Positions 35,393 through 43,733 of a DNA stretch of 64,000 nt are shown one piece after another. Position 1 is the stretch's first letter. Each line of letters opens with the position of its first letter. A model generated the notes under the pieces. The model was given only the letters and a program-made list of their open reading frames with translations. It did not search any database and was not told the origin of the DNA. Position numbers and translations under genes: made by a program. The DNA is from Nesterenkonia sandarakina (GTDB lineage: Bacteria > Actinomycetota > Actinomycetes > Actinomycetales > Micrococcaceae): positions 119,112-183,111 of the forward strand of contig NZ_PVTY01000006.1 in the NCBI RefSeq assembly GCF_003003175.1. Direction: 5' to 3'.

Positions 35393-36736
35393 TCACGACC
35401 GTGAGCCGATCATCTCCATCAGACGATGAAGGTCGTCGATGGACCCGAAGTCGATGGCGATCCGACCCTTCTTCGCGCCCAACGTGATCTTGACCTGGGT
35501 GTCCAGCCGATCGGTCAAGGCGTCGGAGAACTCCTCCAGCTGGCGCACACGGGGACTCTTCGCCCGTTCCCGACCCAGGTCACCGCTGCCCTGGTCTCGC
35601 TGCGCGAGCGTCACAGCTTCTTCGGTGGCTCGGACCGAGAGTCCCTCGGCCACGATTCTCCCCGCCAGCTGGTCCATCTGCTCCTGAGATTTCAGGCCCA
35701 ACAGTGCACGCGCATGGCCCGCCGAGAGCACACCGGCCGCCACCCTGCGCTGCACGGCGGGCGGGAGCTTCATCAGCCGCAAGGTGTTGCTGATCTGCGG
35801 ACGCGAACGACCGATCCGTTCCGCGAGCTCATCCTGCGTGCAGTTGAAATCATCGAGAAGCTGACGATATGCAGCGGCTTCCTCCAAAGGATTGAGCTGA
35901 GATCTGTGGATATTCTCCAAAAGAGCGTCGCGGAGAAGATCATCATCGGCGGTCATGCGCACGATCGCCGGCACCGTTTCCCGATCAGCGGCCTTCGAAG
36001 CTCTCCAGCGCCGCTCGCCCATGACCAGTTCGAAGTGGTCAGGACCTGCGGGCCGCACCACGATGGGCTGCAGGACGCCGATCTCCCGGATCGAGTGGAT
36101 CAGCTCGTCCATGTGCTCTTCGTCGAACTCCTGGCGCGGCTGGCGTGGGTTCGGCACGATGGAATCGACTGGTATCGAGCGGAACTCGGCACCATCGACC
36201 GAGCCGCCAGTTTCACGTGAAACGGCGCTCGTCCATGCACCTTCCGCTGTGCTGGGGGACTCGTTCTCGGCCACATGCGGATCAGCACCGATCACCTCGA
36301 CAGCGGACTGCTCCATCGATGGGGTGAGATCCTCCACCACGCTGGGCCTGGAGGCGGCCGACTTAGCCCCGTTGCGGGACAGCACATCCGGCATGGGGGC
36401 TCGTTGACCTCCGGTCGCGCGGCGGGAGGCGGTGCTGGGCCGAGAGATCGTGGCCGATTCGCGGGCGATGACCTGTCGGTCAAGATCCGACTTGGCGGAG
36501 AAGAACACGTCGATCGGGCGCGGGGCCGCAGTGCGTGACTCGGGCGTTTCACGTGAAACCGGCGCGGTCGGCTCCTGAGCCTCGCTCGCATCTGATTGAG
36601 TCTGCGCCTCGTCCTTGGCCTCTGCGGTGTTCTGTGATTGCACCGCTGCTGCCTCCGCCGCCTCAGCTTCCTGCGCGTCACTGTTGATCAATGCGCCCAA
36701 GCCTCGACCGAGCCCGCGCCGCTTTCGTTCTGCCAT
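35393..36736 (-). CDS. parB: Chromosome partitioning protein ParB
   Basis: A 447-residue CTPase clamp that loads at parS and spreads to segregate origins. The ParB N domain starts near residue 185 ([17 protein letters not shown]), with the CTP motif GERRWRAS and [15 protein letters not shown] central HTH ([19 protein letters not shown]) and C-terminal dimer domain follow. The N-terminal tail of about 180 low-complexity residues is much longer than usual; its first residues are the conserved [12 protein letters not shown]. Two parS sites lie in the tail coding region, each read as VSRET. Confidence 0.96.
   Translation of the reverse strand: MAERKRRGLGRGLGALINSDAQEAEAAEAAAVQSQNTAEAKDEAQTQSDASEAQEPTAPVSRETPESRTAAPRPIDVFFSAKSDLDRQVIARESATISRPSTASRRATGGQRAPMPDVLSRNGAKSAASRPSVVEDLTPSMEQSAVEVIGADPHVAENESPSTAEGAWTSAVSRETGGSVDGAEFRSIPVDSIVPNPRQPRQEFDEEHMDELIHSIREIGVLQPIVVRPAGPDHFELVMGERRWRASKAADRETVPAIVRMTADDDLLRDALLENIHRSQLNPLEEAAAYRQLLDDFNCTQDELAERIGRSRPQISNTLRLMKLPPAVQRRVAAGVLSAGHARALLGLKSQEQMDQLAGRIVAEGLSVRATEEAVTLAQRDQGSGDLGRERAKSPRVRQLEEFSDALTDRLDTQVKITLGAKKGRIAIDFGSIDDLHRLMEMIGSRS
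36210..36223. promoter_or_regulatory. parS: parS site 2 (inside parB)
   Basis: Perfect 14-bp palindrome within the parB tail, read as part of [10 protein letters not shown]. Confidence 0.93.
36546..36559. promoter_or_regulatory. parS: parS site 3 (inside parB)
   Basis: Perfect palindrome within parB, read as [10 protein letters not shown]. Confidence 0.93.
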
Positions 36737-36847
36737 GCGGCAGCCTCCTAGGAGATAGAACTGAAGCCGCGCAACGTAGATGGCGGCTTCCCCTATTCTA
36801 CGGAGCGATGGCGTCTACCTCGGTCAGGCAAGAGGTGCACGCCGGAA

Positions 36848-36861
36848 GTTTCACGTGAAAC
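36848..36861. promoter_or_regulatory. parS: parS site 4 (spacer)
   Basis: Perfect palindrome, 112 bp upstream of the parB start codon, so ParB binding here could also repress parB. Confidence 0.93.
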
Positions 36862-37003
36862 TCTGACCTTCTGGCCTGACCATGTCTACCGCGACCTAAG
36901 CGTCGGTCATATCTGCAGGTCAGTGAGGGGAGAAAGCCCCGCAGCAGCGCAGATCCACGCCAGTATCGTCCCGAAGACGGCGTTCAACGCGCGATCTCGG
37001 CGT

Positions 37004-37017
37004 GTTTCACGTGAAAC
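37004..37017. promoter_or_regulatory. parS: parS site 5 (spacer)
   Basis: Perfect palindrome with an extra flanking T on the left (TGTTTCACGTGAAACC). Confidence 0.93.
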
Positions 37018-37114
37018 CTCATCCCACAGCGTCAGAATCGATCCCAATTGGTCAGCATGCTCTTCCAGACTGACTGATCACTCCGGCGCAATGCCTCCTC
37101 GCCCCAGCACTGGC

Positions 37115-37128
37115 GTTTCACGTGGAAC
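37115..37128. promoter_or_regulatory. parS: parS site 6 (spacer, one mismatch)
   Basis: GTTTCACGTGGAAC has one change from the palindrome, outside the central CACGTG, so ParB may still bind. Confidence 0.7.
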
Positions 37129-37177
37129 TCTACTCTTGAGCTGCCCCGCACTGGGGGTCACTGAGCCGCCGAGGTAC

Positions 37178-37191
37178 GTTTCACGTGAAAC
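37178..37191. promoter_or_regulatory. parS: parS site 7 (spacer)
   Basis: Perfect palindrome, 51 bp from site 8 start to start, the tightest pair in the array. Confidence 0.93.
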
Positions 37192-37228
37192 TTGACGTTC
37201 TCGGGTCGGGCTGCGCACTCGGTTGCCT

Positions 37229-37242
37229 GTTTCACGTGAAAC
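37229..37242. promoter_or_regulatory. parS: parS site 8 (spacer)
   Basis: Perfect palindrome, flanked on the left by CT. Confidence 0.93.
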
Positions 37243-37530
37243 CCTCAAGTCCAGCGGGTGGTGGCGGCTCTTCCGCCGGACCCACGGACCGCCGTCGGTT
37301 CGACCCCGCGAACTCAGGTTGTCCCGGTGTGGTGCGACGCCGCGCATCGAGTTTATGCGTCCCGGTAACGTCCACACGGCATGCCGCCGCGCCCGGGACA
37401 CATGTGGCGTGACGAGCGCCAATGGCCTCACGTCGCTGCGTAGACGCTCATCGGATCGTGCGACAGTCTCGTGCAGGACCGCACGGAATAAGCATCCGCC
37501 ACGCAGTCGCAGACACCCTGATCGGGGAGG

Positions 37531-37544
37531 GTTTCACGTGAAAC
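37531..37544. promoter_or_regulatory. parS: parS site 9 (spacer)
   Basis: Perfect palindrome, 85 bp downstream of the parA stop. Confidence 0.93.
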
Positions 37545-37628
37545 ACCAGCACCCGGCCGACCGCCCACCTGCAGGACCTGACGTCGACAAACGTGGCAGA
37601 ACCGACCAGGGGAATGAATCGCCCCAGG

Positions 37629-38603
37629 TCAGGAGCCCTTGGCGAGTTCGGCTGCGGCTTCGAGGTAGGCCAGGGCGCCTGTAGAGGACCGGTCGTAGGT
37701 GATTACGGTCTGCTGGTACGAGGGCGCCTCTGAGATCCGGACGCTGCGCGGGATCACGGACTTCAGCACGGATTCGGGGAAGTGCTCGCGCACCTCTCCC
37801 GCGACCTGGGATGCAAGGTTGGTGCGTCCGTCATACATGGTCAGCAGAATGGTGGAGACCTTCAGCGGAGGATTCAGGTGCTTCTGGATCATCCCGATGT
37901 TGTTCAAAAGCTGGCTCAGACCCTCGAGTGCGTAATACTCGCACTGGATCGGGATCAAGACCTCCTGGGCGGCGACGAACGCGTTGACGGTCAGCAGACC
38001 CAGGCTGGGGGGACAGTCGATGAAGACGAAGTCCAGCCGCTCCAGTCCGTTCTCTTCGCGGTAGCGGTAGTACTCGGCGAGGGCGCGGGCCAGACGTTGT
38101 TCCCTGGCCACCAGGGACACCAGTTCGATCTCCGCGCCAGCCAGGTGAATCGTCGCCGGCACGACCTGCAGCCGCGGCACATCGGGGCAGTCGGCCACGA
38201 CGTCGGCCAACGCGAAGTCTTCGATGAGCACGTCGTAGACCGAATCGGTGTCTGCTGAATGCTCGACGCCCAGGGCCGTCGACGCGTTGCCCTGCGGGTC
38301 GATGTCGATCACCAGGACGTTGAAGCCCTGGTCGGCGAGGGCCGCAGAGAGGTTCACCGTGCTGGTGGTCTTGCCGACGCCACCCTTCTGATTGGAGACG
38401 GTGATGGCGCGGGTGTGGCTGGGGCGGTTCAGAGCGGTGCTTGTGAGCTTCTTTCGGCGACGATTCTCGTCGGCGAGCTCGGCGGCCAGGGGAGAGGAGG
38501 CGCCCAGAGATTCCAGGATGGAGGACCCCTCAGCTGTGCTCGCGGCCGCTCCGGCGGCCTTGGCGGCACCACTGGTTTCACGTGAAACGCGCTTGTCTTG
38601 CAC
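37629..38603 (-). CDS. parA: Chromosome partitioning ATPase ParA (Soj)
   Basis: A 324-residue Walker-type ATPase that drives ParB-parS complexes. The deviant Walker A is KGGVGKTTSTVNLSAAL, Walker A' is VLVIDIDPQGNAS, and Walker B is FVFIDCPPSLGL. I chose the GTG at 38601-38603, which has GGAAAGG 7 bases upstream; a longer frame would run into the rsmG spacer. The first 60 residues are an Ala-rich extension that contains a parS site (read KRVSRET). Confidence 0.96.
   Translation of the reverse strand: MQDKRVSRETSGAAKAAGAAASTAEGSSILESLGASSPLAAELADENRRRKKLTSTALNRPSHTRAITVSNQKGGVGKTTSTVNLSAALADQGFNVLVIDIDPQGNASTALGVEHSADTDSVYDVLIEDFALADVVADCPDVPRLQVVPATIHLAGAEIELVSLVAREQRLARALAEYYRYREENGLERLDFVFIDCPPSLGLLTVNAFVAAQEVLIPIQCEYYALEGLSQLLNNIGMIQKHLNPPLKVSTILLTMYDGRTNLASQVAGEVREHFPESVLKSVIPRSVRISEAPSYQQTVITYDRSSTGALAYLEAAAELAKGS
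38575..38588. promoter_or_regulatory. parS: parS site 10 (inside parA)
   Basis: Perfect palindrome overlapping codons 6-10 of parA, close enough to the start to affect its translation or transcription. Confidence 0.93.
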
Positions 38604-38764
38604 GGGCCACCCTTTCCTTGTTCTGACTGTTCCGCGTGGCTGATCCGGCCCCGATGGGGAGGCTGAACGCACACAGCTATGAGTCTAGGTCACTGCTCCG
38701 CCACCGCACCCCGCGACGTCGAGGGATGCAGTCCTGCTCGGCCCGGAACGCGTCCTTGCTGGAT

Positions 38765-39514
38765 CTAGCGCGGACCCGCGGAGCGGCGGCGAGCCCGCAC
38801 CACCGTGCTCGGCTCCTCCAGCAGACCTTCACCGAGCAGCTCCACCGTGGGGTTGGCGAGCTTGTGCTTGCTGAAGGATTTGCCTGCCGCCGCGATCTCT
38901 CCCCGAGCGCTGCGTCCCTTGATCAGCATCAGCTCTCCGTCGTCGTCCAGGAGCGGCACTGTCAGGGGCAAAAGCTTTTTGAGTCCTGTCACCGCGCGGG
39001 CGGTGACGACATCTGCCATGACCTCGTCGGTGACCTCTTCGGCGCGAGCCCGGATAAGCTGGACGTTGTCGAGCCCGAGATCCTGCACCACGGTGCTCAG
39101 CCACTCGACCCGGCGTTCCATCGGTTCGATGAGGATGAACTCGACGTCAGGGCGCGCGATGGCCAGGGCGAGGCCGGGCAGGCCGGCACCCGAGCCGACG
39201 TCGGCGACGGTGCTGCCCTCCTGGAGCTCCGGCGCGAGCACCGCGCAGTTGAGCACGTGTCGAGACCACATGATCGGCACCTCGCGAGGACCGAGCAGGC
39301 CGTGCTCGATGCCGGTGGAGCACAGGTGTCCCACGTACTGCTTGGCCAGGTCCAGACGGTCACCGAAGAGCGTCTCGGCGGCGTGCTGCTCCTTCTCGGT
39401 CAGCTCCGGAGCAACCAGTTCAGCACCCCGCCCCGGGAGCTCAGGCTCGCCGAGCTGGGCGTCGTTCACCTGCTCGGCGGTCGCTGCTTCGCGGTCGTCC
39501 TGGGGCTCGCTCAT
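38765..39514 (-). CDS. rsmG: 16S rRNA (guanine-N7) methyltransferase RsmG (GidB)
   Basis: A 249-residue SAM-dependent methyltransferase for 16S rRNA G527. The SAM site is VADVGSGAGLPGLALAIARP, and family motifs HLCSTGIEHGLLGPREVPIMWSRH (seen in parts) and ARAEEV precede a DVVTARAVTGLKKLL strand. An acidic N-terminal extension of about 35 residues is typical of Micrococcaceae. Loss of this gene gives low-level streptomycin resistance in other bacteria. Confidence 0.95.
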   Translation of the reverse strand: MSEPQDDREAATAEQVNDAQLGEPELPGRGAELVAPELTEKEQHAAETLFGDRLDLAKQYVGHLCSTGIEHGLLGPREVPIMWSRHVLNCAVLAPELQEGSTVADVGSGAGLPGLALAIARPDVEFILIEPMERRVEWLSTVVQDLGLDNVQLIRARAEEVTDEVMADVVTARAVTGLKKLLPLTVPLLDDDGELMLIKGRSARGEIAAAGKSFSKHKLANPTVELLGEGLLEEPSTVVRARRRSAGPR

Positions 39515-39595
39515 GACTTGCTCCTTGTACTGATGAACCGAATTCTCGGCGTCGCTGACCCCAGGCCTGTCGGACTCAGCGTCGGGTGACCGTGC

Positions 39596-40249
39596 CTAGG
39601 CGGGTGAGATGACGACGTGGCGTCGTTTGCCTTCACCCTCGGACTCGCTGATCAGCCCGGACTCGGCGACGAAGTCATGGACGATCTTGCGCTCATAGGC
39701 GCTCATCGGTTCCAGGTGCTCGTCCTCGCCGCGGTCCTTGACCTTGGCGATCGCGTTCTCCGCCTGGTCCTTGAGCTCCTCCTGGCGCTGGTCGCGGTGT
39801 CCCGCGATGTCCAGGATCAGGCGAGTCCGCTCACCGGTGGCGGTGAGCACTGCCAGGCGGGTGAGCTCCTGGAGCGCATCCAGGACCTCACCGCGGTCTC
39901 CGACGAGGTCGTCGAGCTCCTCGCCGTCCTCCTCGGTGACGATGGAGACATAGGTGCGTCCCCCGCGGACCTCGATGTCGATGTCGCCATCGAGATCGAC
40001 GATGTCGAGGAGCTCTTCGAGATAGTCAGCGGCGATGTCACCTTCGTCGGTGGCGCCCTCGGCGGCGGGCTCGTCGCGCTGCGCGGCGTCAGCGTCGTTG
40101 CTGAGCGGCTCGGCGTCGTCGTTGCTCACCGGAGTCGGCTCTGCGGCTGCGGAGGCGCTGTGCTGGGCGGCAGCCGGTGCGTCCTGCGCGGCGGCGGGTG
40201 CCTCTTCGGGGGTGTGGTTCTCGCTCAGCTGGGTCTCGTTCTCGCTCAT
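39596..40249 (-). CDS. jag: Jag/KhpB-type RNA-binding protein (KH and R3H domains)
   Basis: A 217-residue RNA-binding protein. The acidic, Ala-rich N-terminal 80 residues are followed by a KH-like domain (VSIVTEEDGEELDDLVGDRG EVLDALQ) and a C-terminal R3H domain (MSAYERKIVHDFVAESGLIS, EGEGKRRHVVISP). I chose ATG 40247-40249 (MSENETQLS). It sits 5 bases after yidC, the conserved order of this cluster. Confidence 0.94.
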   Translation of the reverse strand: MSENETQLSENHTPEEAPAAAQDAPAAAQHSASAAAEPTPVSNDDAEPLSNDADAAQRDEPAAEGATDEGDIAADYLEELLDIVDLDGDIDIEVRGGRTYVSIVTEEDGEELDDLVGDRGEVLDALQELTRLAVLTATGERTRLILDIAGHRDQRQEELKDQAENAIAKVKDRGEDEHLEPMSAYERKIVHDFVAESGLISESEGEGKRRHVVISPA

Positions 40250-40254
40250 GGCTG

Positions 40255-41217
40255 CTACTTCTTCCTCTTCTTCTTCTTCGCAGGCTGGGAAGTCTGGCCC
40301 AGGTGCTTTCCGGTCGGCTTGGGCTGCTCGGCAACCGGCTTGGGCGCCTCGTTGAAGGGCGGCAGTCCCCGCGCAGCACGACGAAGGTTGAGTTCCTTCT
40401 CCGCCAGCGATCCGGGCGTCGGGTTGTTGCGGATGACCCACCACTGCTGACCCATGGTCCAGAAGTTGGTGGCCGTCCAGTAGACGAGCACGCCCACCGG
40501 GAAGTTCACGCCGCCGACGACGAAGACCAGGGGCAGGACGTAGAGCATCATCTTCTGTGTCTGGGCGAACTGACCGGTCAGGGCCGCCTCGGACATGTTC
40601 TTGCTCATCAGCTGCTTCTGCGTGAAGAACTGCGTGGCGACCATGGCGACGATCATGATCGAGGTCAGGATCACCACGTCCCAGCGAGTGGGATCCTCGC
40701 TGAAGGCCGGCAGGAAGATGTCTGACATCCCCACACCGAAGATCTCCGAGCCGTCGAAGCTCTGCACCTCCGCCGGGCTCAGCGCGCCGTAGCCCTCGGC
40801 CTGGTTCTGCGGCTCGCGCATCCGGTTGAGCATCCAGAACAGCGCGAAGAAGATCGGCATCTGGGCGAGCAGCGGCAGACACGTCATGAACGGGTTCACG
40901 TTGTGCTTCTTGAACAGCGCCTGCTGCTCCTGCGCCATCTGCTGGCGCGAGACCGGATCCTTCTTGCCCTTGTACTTGGCCTGGAGCTTCTGCACCTCGG
41001 GCTGGATGATCTGCATGCCGCGCTGCGACTTGATCTGCTTGACGAACAGCGGGATCAGGATGATGCGGATCACGAGCACGAGCAGAACAATGGACATCAC
41101 CCAGTTCCACCCGGAGTTGAAGTCCATCCCGACGGCCGTCAGAAGGCCGTGGAAGGTGCTCAGGATGAAGGAGACGGCCCAGGTGAAGGGCCACATGATT
41201 GTGTCGAAAAAGCCCAT
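40255..41217 (-). CDS. yidC: Membrane protein insertase YidC
   Basis: A 320-residue Oxa1-family insertase. Core helices are visible: WNWVMSIVLLVLVIRIILIP with the conserved Arg, PFMTCLPLLAQMPIFFALFW, and VGVLVYWTATNFWTMGQQW. The basic tail KKKKRKK likely contacts the ribosome. It has no large periplasmic P1 domain, as usual for Gram-positive forms. It is followed by jag and preceded by yidD. Confidence 0.96.
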   Translation of the reverse strand: MGFFDTIMWPFTWAVSFILSTFHGLLTAVGMDFNSGWNWVMSIVLLVLVIRIILIPLFVKQIKSQRGMQIIQPEVQKLQAKYKGKKDPVSRQQMAQEQQALFKKHNVNPFMTCLPLLAQMPIFFALFWMLNRMREPQNQAEGYGALSPAEVQSFDGSEIFGVGMSDIFLPAFSEDPTRWDVVILTSIMIVAMVATQFFTQKQLMSKNMSEAALTGQFAQTQKMMLYVLPLVFVVGGVNFPVGVLVYWTATNFWTMGQQWWVIRNNPTPGSLAEKELNLRRAARGLPPFNEAPKPVAEQPKPTGKHLGQTSQPAKKKKRKK

Positions 41218-41285
41218 GAATCTCTCAGGTGTCGTGGCCAGGCGTCATGCGGAAGCAGCCTGCCGGCTCGGCGGCGTCGATGGCA

Positions 41286-41717
41286 TCAGTCATCGTCGTC
41301 GCGGGGTATCGGTGGGTGGTTTGTCTCTATGATCGTCGGTACTGCGCCCTGCGGCCAAATCCTCGCCGTGGGCGGCACCGGGTCGACTCCACCACCGGTG
41401 AAGGGATTGCAGCGAAGGATCCGCCACAGCGTCAGTGGGATGCCGCGGATGACCCCATGAGCGGTCACCGCTTCCAGCCCGTAGGCAGAGCAGCTCGGAT
41501 AGAAGCTGCACACCTGACCGTACAGGGGAGAGATGACTCTGCGGTATCCCCGCAGGAGCCAGGCGAGCAGGATCGACGGCGCGGAGCGGATCCATCCCCA
41601 GCGTCCACGCCGCAGCTCGGTCTCCGTCACCGTTTCCGCCGGCAGGCCAGGAGACTCCCCCTCCGCCACATAGAAAGCCCGGTGCCGGACCCAGCCACCG
41701 GTCGCTTCCCGATTCAT
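41286..41717 (-). CDS. yidD: Membrane protein insertion efficiency factor YidD
   Basis: A 143-residue protein with the HlyA-like YidD core (LLRGYRRVISPLYGQVCSFY, PSCSAYGLEAV, RCNPFTGGGVDPVP). It has an N-terminal extension of about 45 residues and a C-terminal tail of about 35. Its ATG overlaps the rnpA TGA (ATGA at 41714-41717), so the two are translationally coupled. Confidence 0.93.
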   Translation of the reverse strand: MNREATGGWVRHRAFYVAEGESPGLPAETVTETELRRGRWGWIRSAPSILLAWLLRGYRRVISPLYGQVCSFYPSCSAYGLEAVTAHGVIRGIPLTLWRILRCNPFTGGGVDPVPPTARIWPQGAVPTIIETNHPPIPRDDDD

Positions 41718-42124
41718 GACCGGCTTGCCCGGCGCAGCGACTTGCGTTGGGCGCGTTGGGCCGCGCCGAGGACCTCGGCGCGCAGCTGGGCGTGGTCCAG
41801 GCTCGTGATCTCGGGAAACGCCCTGATCACAATGTCCCAGGAGTGCCCGGCGACAGGCTCGAGGGCTCCTTCGCGCATCAGGTCCATCACGATATGGCGC
41901 AGTCGGCGCTGGACGCGGTGCCGCACCACGGCATTGCCCACCGCCTTGGACACCACCAGTCCGCAGCGCCAGGATTCCTGATCAGGCGTCTCGGGATTCG
42001 CAGCGACGGCATTCGGGCGCGCGAGCACCGAGACCATGAGGCCGCTGCCTCCGGCTCGTGCACCGTCGCGCATGGCAGCACGGTGATCCCGTGAGGAGGT
42101 CAGACGGTGTTCCTTGGGAAGCAC
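41714..42124 (-). CDS. rnpA: Ribonuclease P protein component
   Basis: A 136-residue protein subunit of RNase P that matures tRNA 5' ends. The start LPKEHRLTSSRDHR is typical. The RNR region reads VSKAVGNAVVRHRVQRRLRH, where the usual RNRVKRRLR has H for N. The start is GTG 42122-42124. It lies downstream of rpmH in the conserved order. Confidence 0.94.
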   Translation of the reverse strand: MLPKEHRLTSSRDHRAAMRDGARAGGSGLMVSVLARPNAVAANPETPDQESWRCGLVVSKAVGNAVVRHRVQRRLRHIVMDLMREGALEPVAGHSWDIVIRAFPEITSLDHAQLRAEVLGAAQRAQRKSLRRASRS

Positions 42125-42247
42125 AGCGTGTGAACTCCCTTCGGGGCGACCGACTTGGTGCAGTCCAGGCCCGCGGCCGTCGGCCTGGGCATGGACTGTG
42201 GATGCACGAACGGCCCGATCCCTGGGTAGTGGGACGGGCCGCGGTGT

Positions 42248-42274
42248 CGGTCCGGGCGCGGTGCGCTCGGACCG
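42248..42274 (-). terminator. Possible attenuator hairpin between rpmH and rnpA
   Basis: CGGTCCG (42248-42254) pairs with CGGACCG (42268-42274), with an inner GCGC pairing. It lies 34 bases after the rpmH stop on the minus strand and may reduce readthrough into rnpA. There is no U tract. Confidence 0.4.
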
Positions 42275-42307
42275 GCTGACCGGTTGGTCAGCGTGGATCG
42301 CTCTGAA

Positions 42308-42445
42308 TCAGGCCGAGAGTTCCTTGCGGCCCTTGGCGCGGCGGGTCGAGATGATGGATCGGCCGGCACGGGTGCGCATACGGGAACGGAAGCCGTGCTT
42401 GCGGCTGCGACGGCGGTTGCTCGGCTGGAAAGTCCGCTTGCTCAC
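42308..42445 (-). CDS. rpmH: 50S ribosomal protein L34
   Basis: A 45-residue, highly basic protein. The translation begins [20 protein letters not shown] and ends KGRKELSA, the near-invariant L34 sequence. The GTG start at 42443-42445 has GGGAG upstream. In most actinobacteria the next gene on the other side is dnaA; here an ABC exporter intervenes. Confidence 0.96.
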   Translation of the reverse strand: MSKRTFQPSNRRRSRKHGFRSRMRTRAGRSIISTRRAKGRKELSA

Positions 42446-42698
42446 TGTGTACTCCCACTTGGATGGTTTGAAGTCATTCGGGCCCCGGAAAGGATCTGCG
42501 TGCAGGCAGGCAGTACTCTGGGGCGACCTGCCAACACTAGGGGTTTTTTCCTCGCGGCGTCAAGTCGAGCCCGGCTGCGACCATCAACAGTTGTGTAAAA
42601 CACTGTGTATAAGCCGGGCTGCTGCCCCTGTCGCGGCGGATCCTGACTGACCTATCGTAGAGCTCCCGGCGCTGGCGGGGGTCACGAAAGGATGGGGC
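42446..42698. other. Divergent promoter region of rpmH and the ABC exporter
   Basis: A 253-bp gap. It holds a near DnaA box TGTGTATAA (42604-42612), preceded by a TTGTGTAAAACAC palindromic patch, and a T-rich run at 42543-42549. The DnaA-box-like patch suggests that this was once part of the rpmH-dnaA control region. Confidence 0.5.
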
Positions 42699-43733
42699 AT
42701 GACTGGTCATGATCCCGTGATCCAGGTGCAGGACCTGACGAAGTCATTCGGCGAGGTGCGCGCCCTGGACGGGCTGTCCCTGCAGGTCGACCAGGCTGAG
42801 GTCCACGGCTTCCTCGGGCCCAACGGGTCAGGGAAGTCGACGACGCTGCGCGTGCTGCTCGGGCTGCTTCGCGCCGATTCCGGCATGGTGAAGGTCTTCG
42901 GCGGGGATCCGTGGCGTGATGCGGTGTCCCTGCACCGTCGCCTGGCATACGTCCCCGGGGACGTGGAGCTCTGGCCCAACCTTTCAGGCGGCGAGGTCAT
43001 CGATGTCTTCCTGCGGCTGCGCAGCCGTGACGCCGGGTCCAGACATGTCACGACGCGTCGCGACGAGCTCATCGAACGCTTCGGTCTGAATCCGCGCAAG
43101 AAGACCCGCACCTACTCCAAGGGCAATCGACAGAAGGTGGCGCTCATCGCAGCCCTGGCGGCCGACGTCGATCTCCTGCTCCTGGACGAACCGACCTCGG
43201 GCCTTGATCCGCTGATGGAAGTGGTCTTTCAGCAGGTCATCGCCGAGACTCAGCGCGAAGGCCGGGCCGTGCTGCTCTCAAGCCACATCCTCGCGCAGGT
43301 CGAGGCCCTGGCAGATCGGATCTCCATCATTCGCGAGGGGCGCACCGTGGAGACCGGCAGCCTCTCGCAGATGCGCCACATGACCCGCACCACGATCGAG
43401 GTAGAGACCGAGAGGTCCGCCGCTGCGCTCCAACAGCTTGAGGGGGTCCATGATCTGCGCGTGAAGACCATCTCAGGAACGAGCCGCACGGTTCTCGAGG
43501 TCGACAGCGACCATCTGGCGCCGATCACCGCACAGCTGGCAGCTCTGGGCGTGCAGTCCCTCGTCGCTCATCCGCCGACCCTGGAGCAGCTGCTGATCAG
43601 GCATTACGGAGTGACAACCGCGTCACGCGGCGCCGCACCCTCCGTCTCCGACACCGACACCGCAGCGTCCAACAGCTCCGCGCCCGATACTTCGGCGTCT
43701 GACACTTCAACGGCCACGACATCAGCGCCATGA
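42699..43733 (+). CDS. ABC transporter ATP-binding protein (drug exporter type)
   Basis: A 344-residue ATPase with Walker A GPNGSGKST, a variant signature YSKGNRQKVALIAAL and Walker B LLLLDEPTSGLDPLME. The signature and the TIEVETERSA C-terminal domain fit the Rv1218c-like group that partners 'exporter of polyketide antibiotics' permeases. It ends in a Ser/Thr/Asp-rich tail of about 35 residues and overlaps the permease gene by 4 bases (ATGA at 43730-43733). Confidence 0.92.
   Translation: MTGHDPVIQVQDLTKSFGEVRALDGLSLQVDQAEVHGFLGPNGSGKSTTLRVLLGLLRADSGMVKVFGGDPWRDAVSLHRRLAYVPGDVELWPNLSGGEVIDVFLRLRSRDAGSRHVTTRRDELIERFGLNPRKKTRTYSKGNRQKVALIAALAADVDLLLLDEPTSGLDPLMEVVFQQVIAETQREGRAVLLSSHILAQVEALADRISIIREGRTVETGSLSQMRHMTRTTIEVETERSAAALQQLEGVHDLRVKTISGTSRTVLEVDSDHLAPITAQLAALGVQSLVAHPPTLEQLLIRHYGVTTASRGAAPSVSDTDTAASNSSAPDTSASDTSTATTSAP

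Larger units (their letters stand above)
36737..37628. other. Non-coding centromere-like spacer between parA and parB
   Basis: 892 bp without a convincing gene separate two genes that usually touch. The short frames crossing it have no ribosome sites and keep reading the parS palindromes as VSRET. It holds five perfect parS copies and one with a single mismatch. The stretch 37245-37530 between the last two sites shows nothing I recognise. Confidence 0.75.

Noticed and set aside
36923..37684. Short frames in the parA-parB spacer
   Set aside because: They have no ribosome sites or known motifs and repeat VSRET simply because they cross parS copies.
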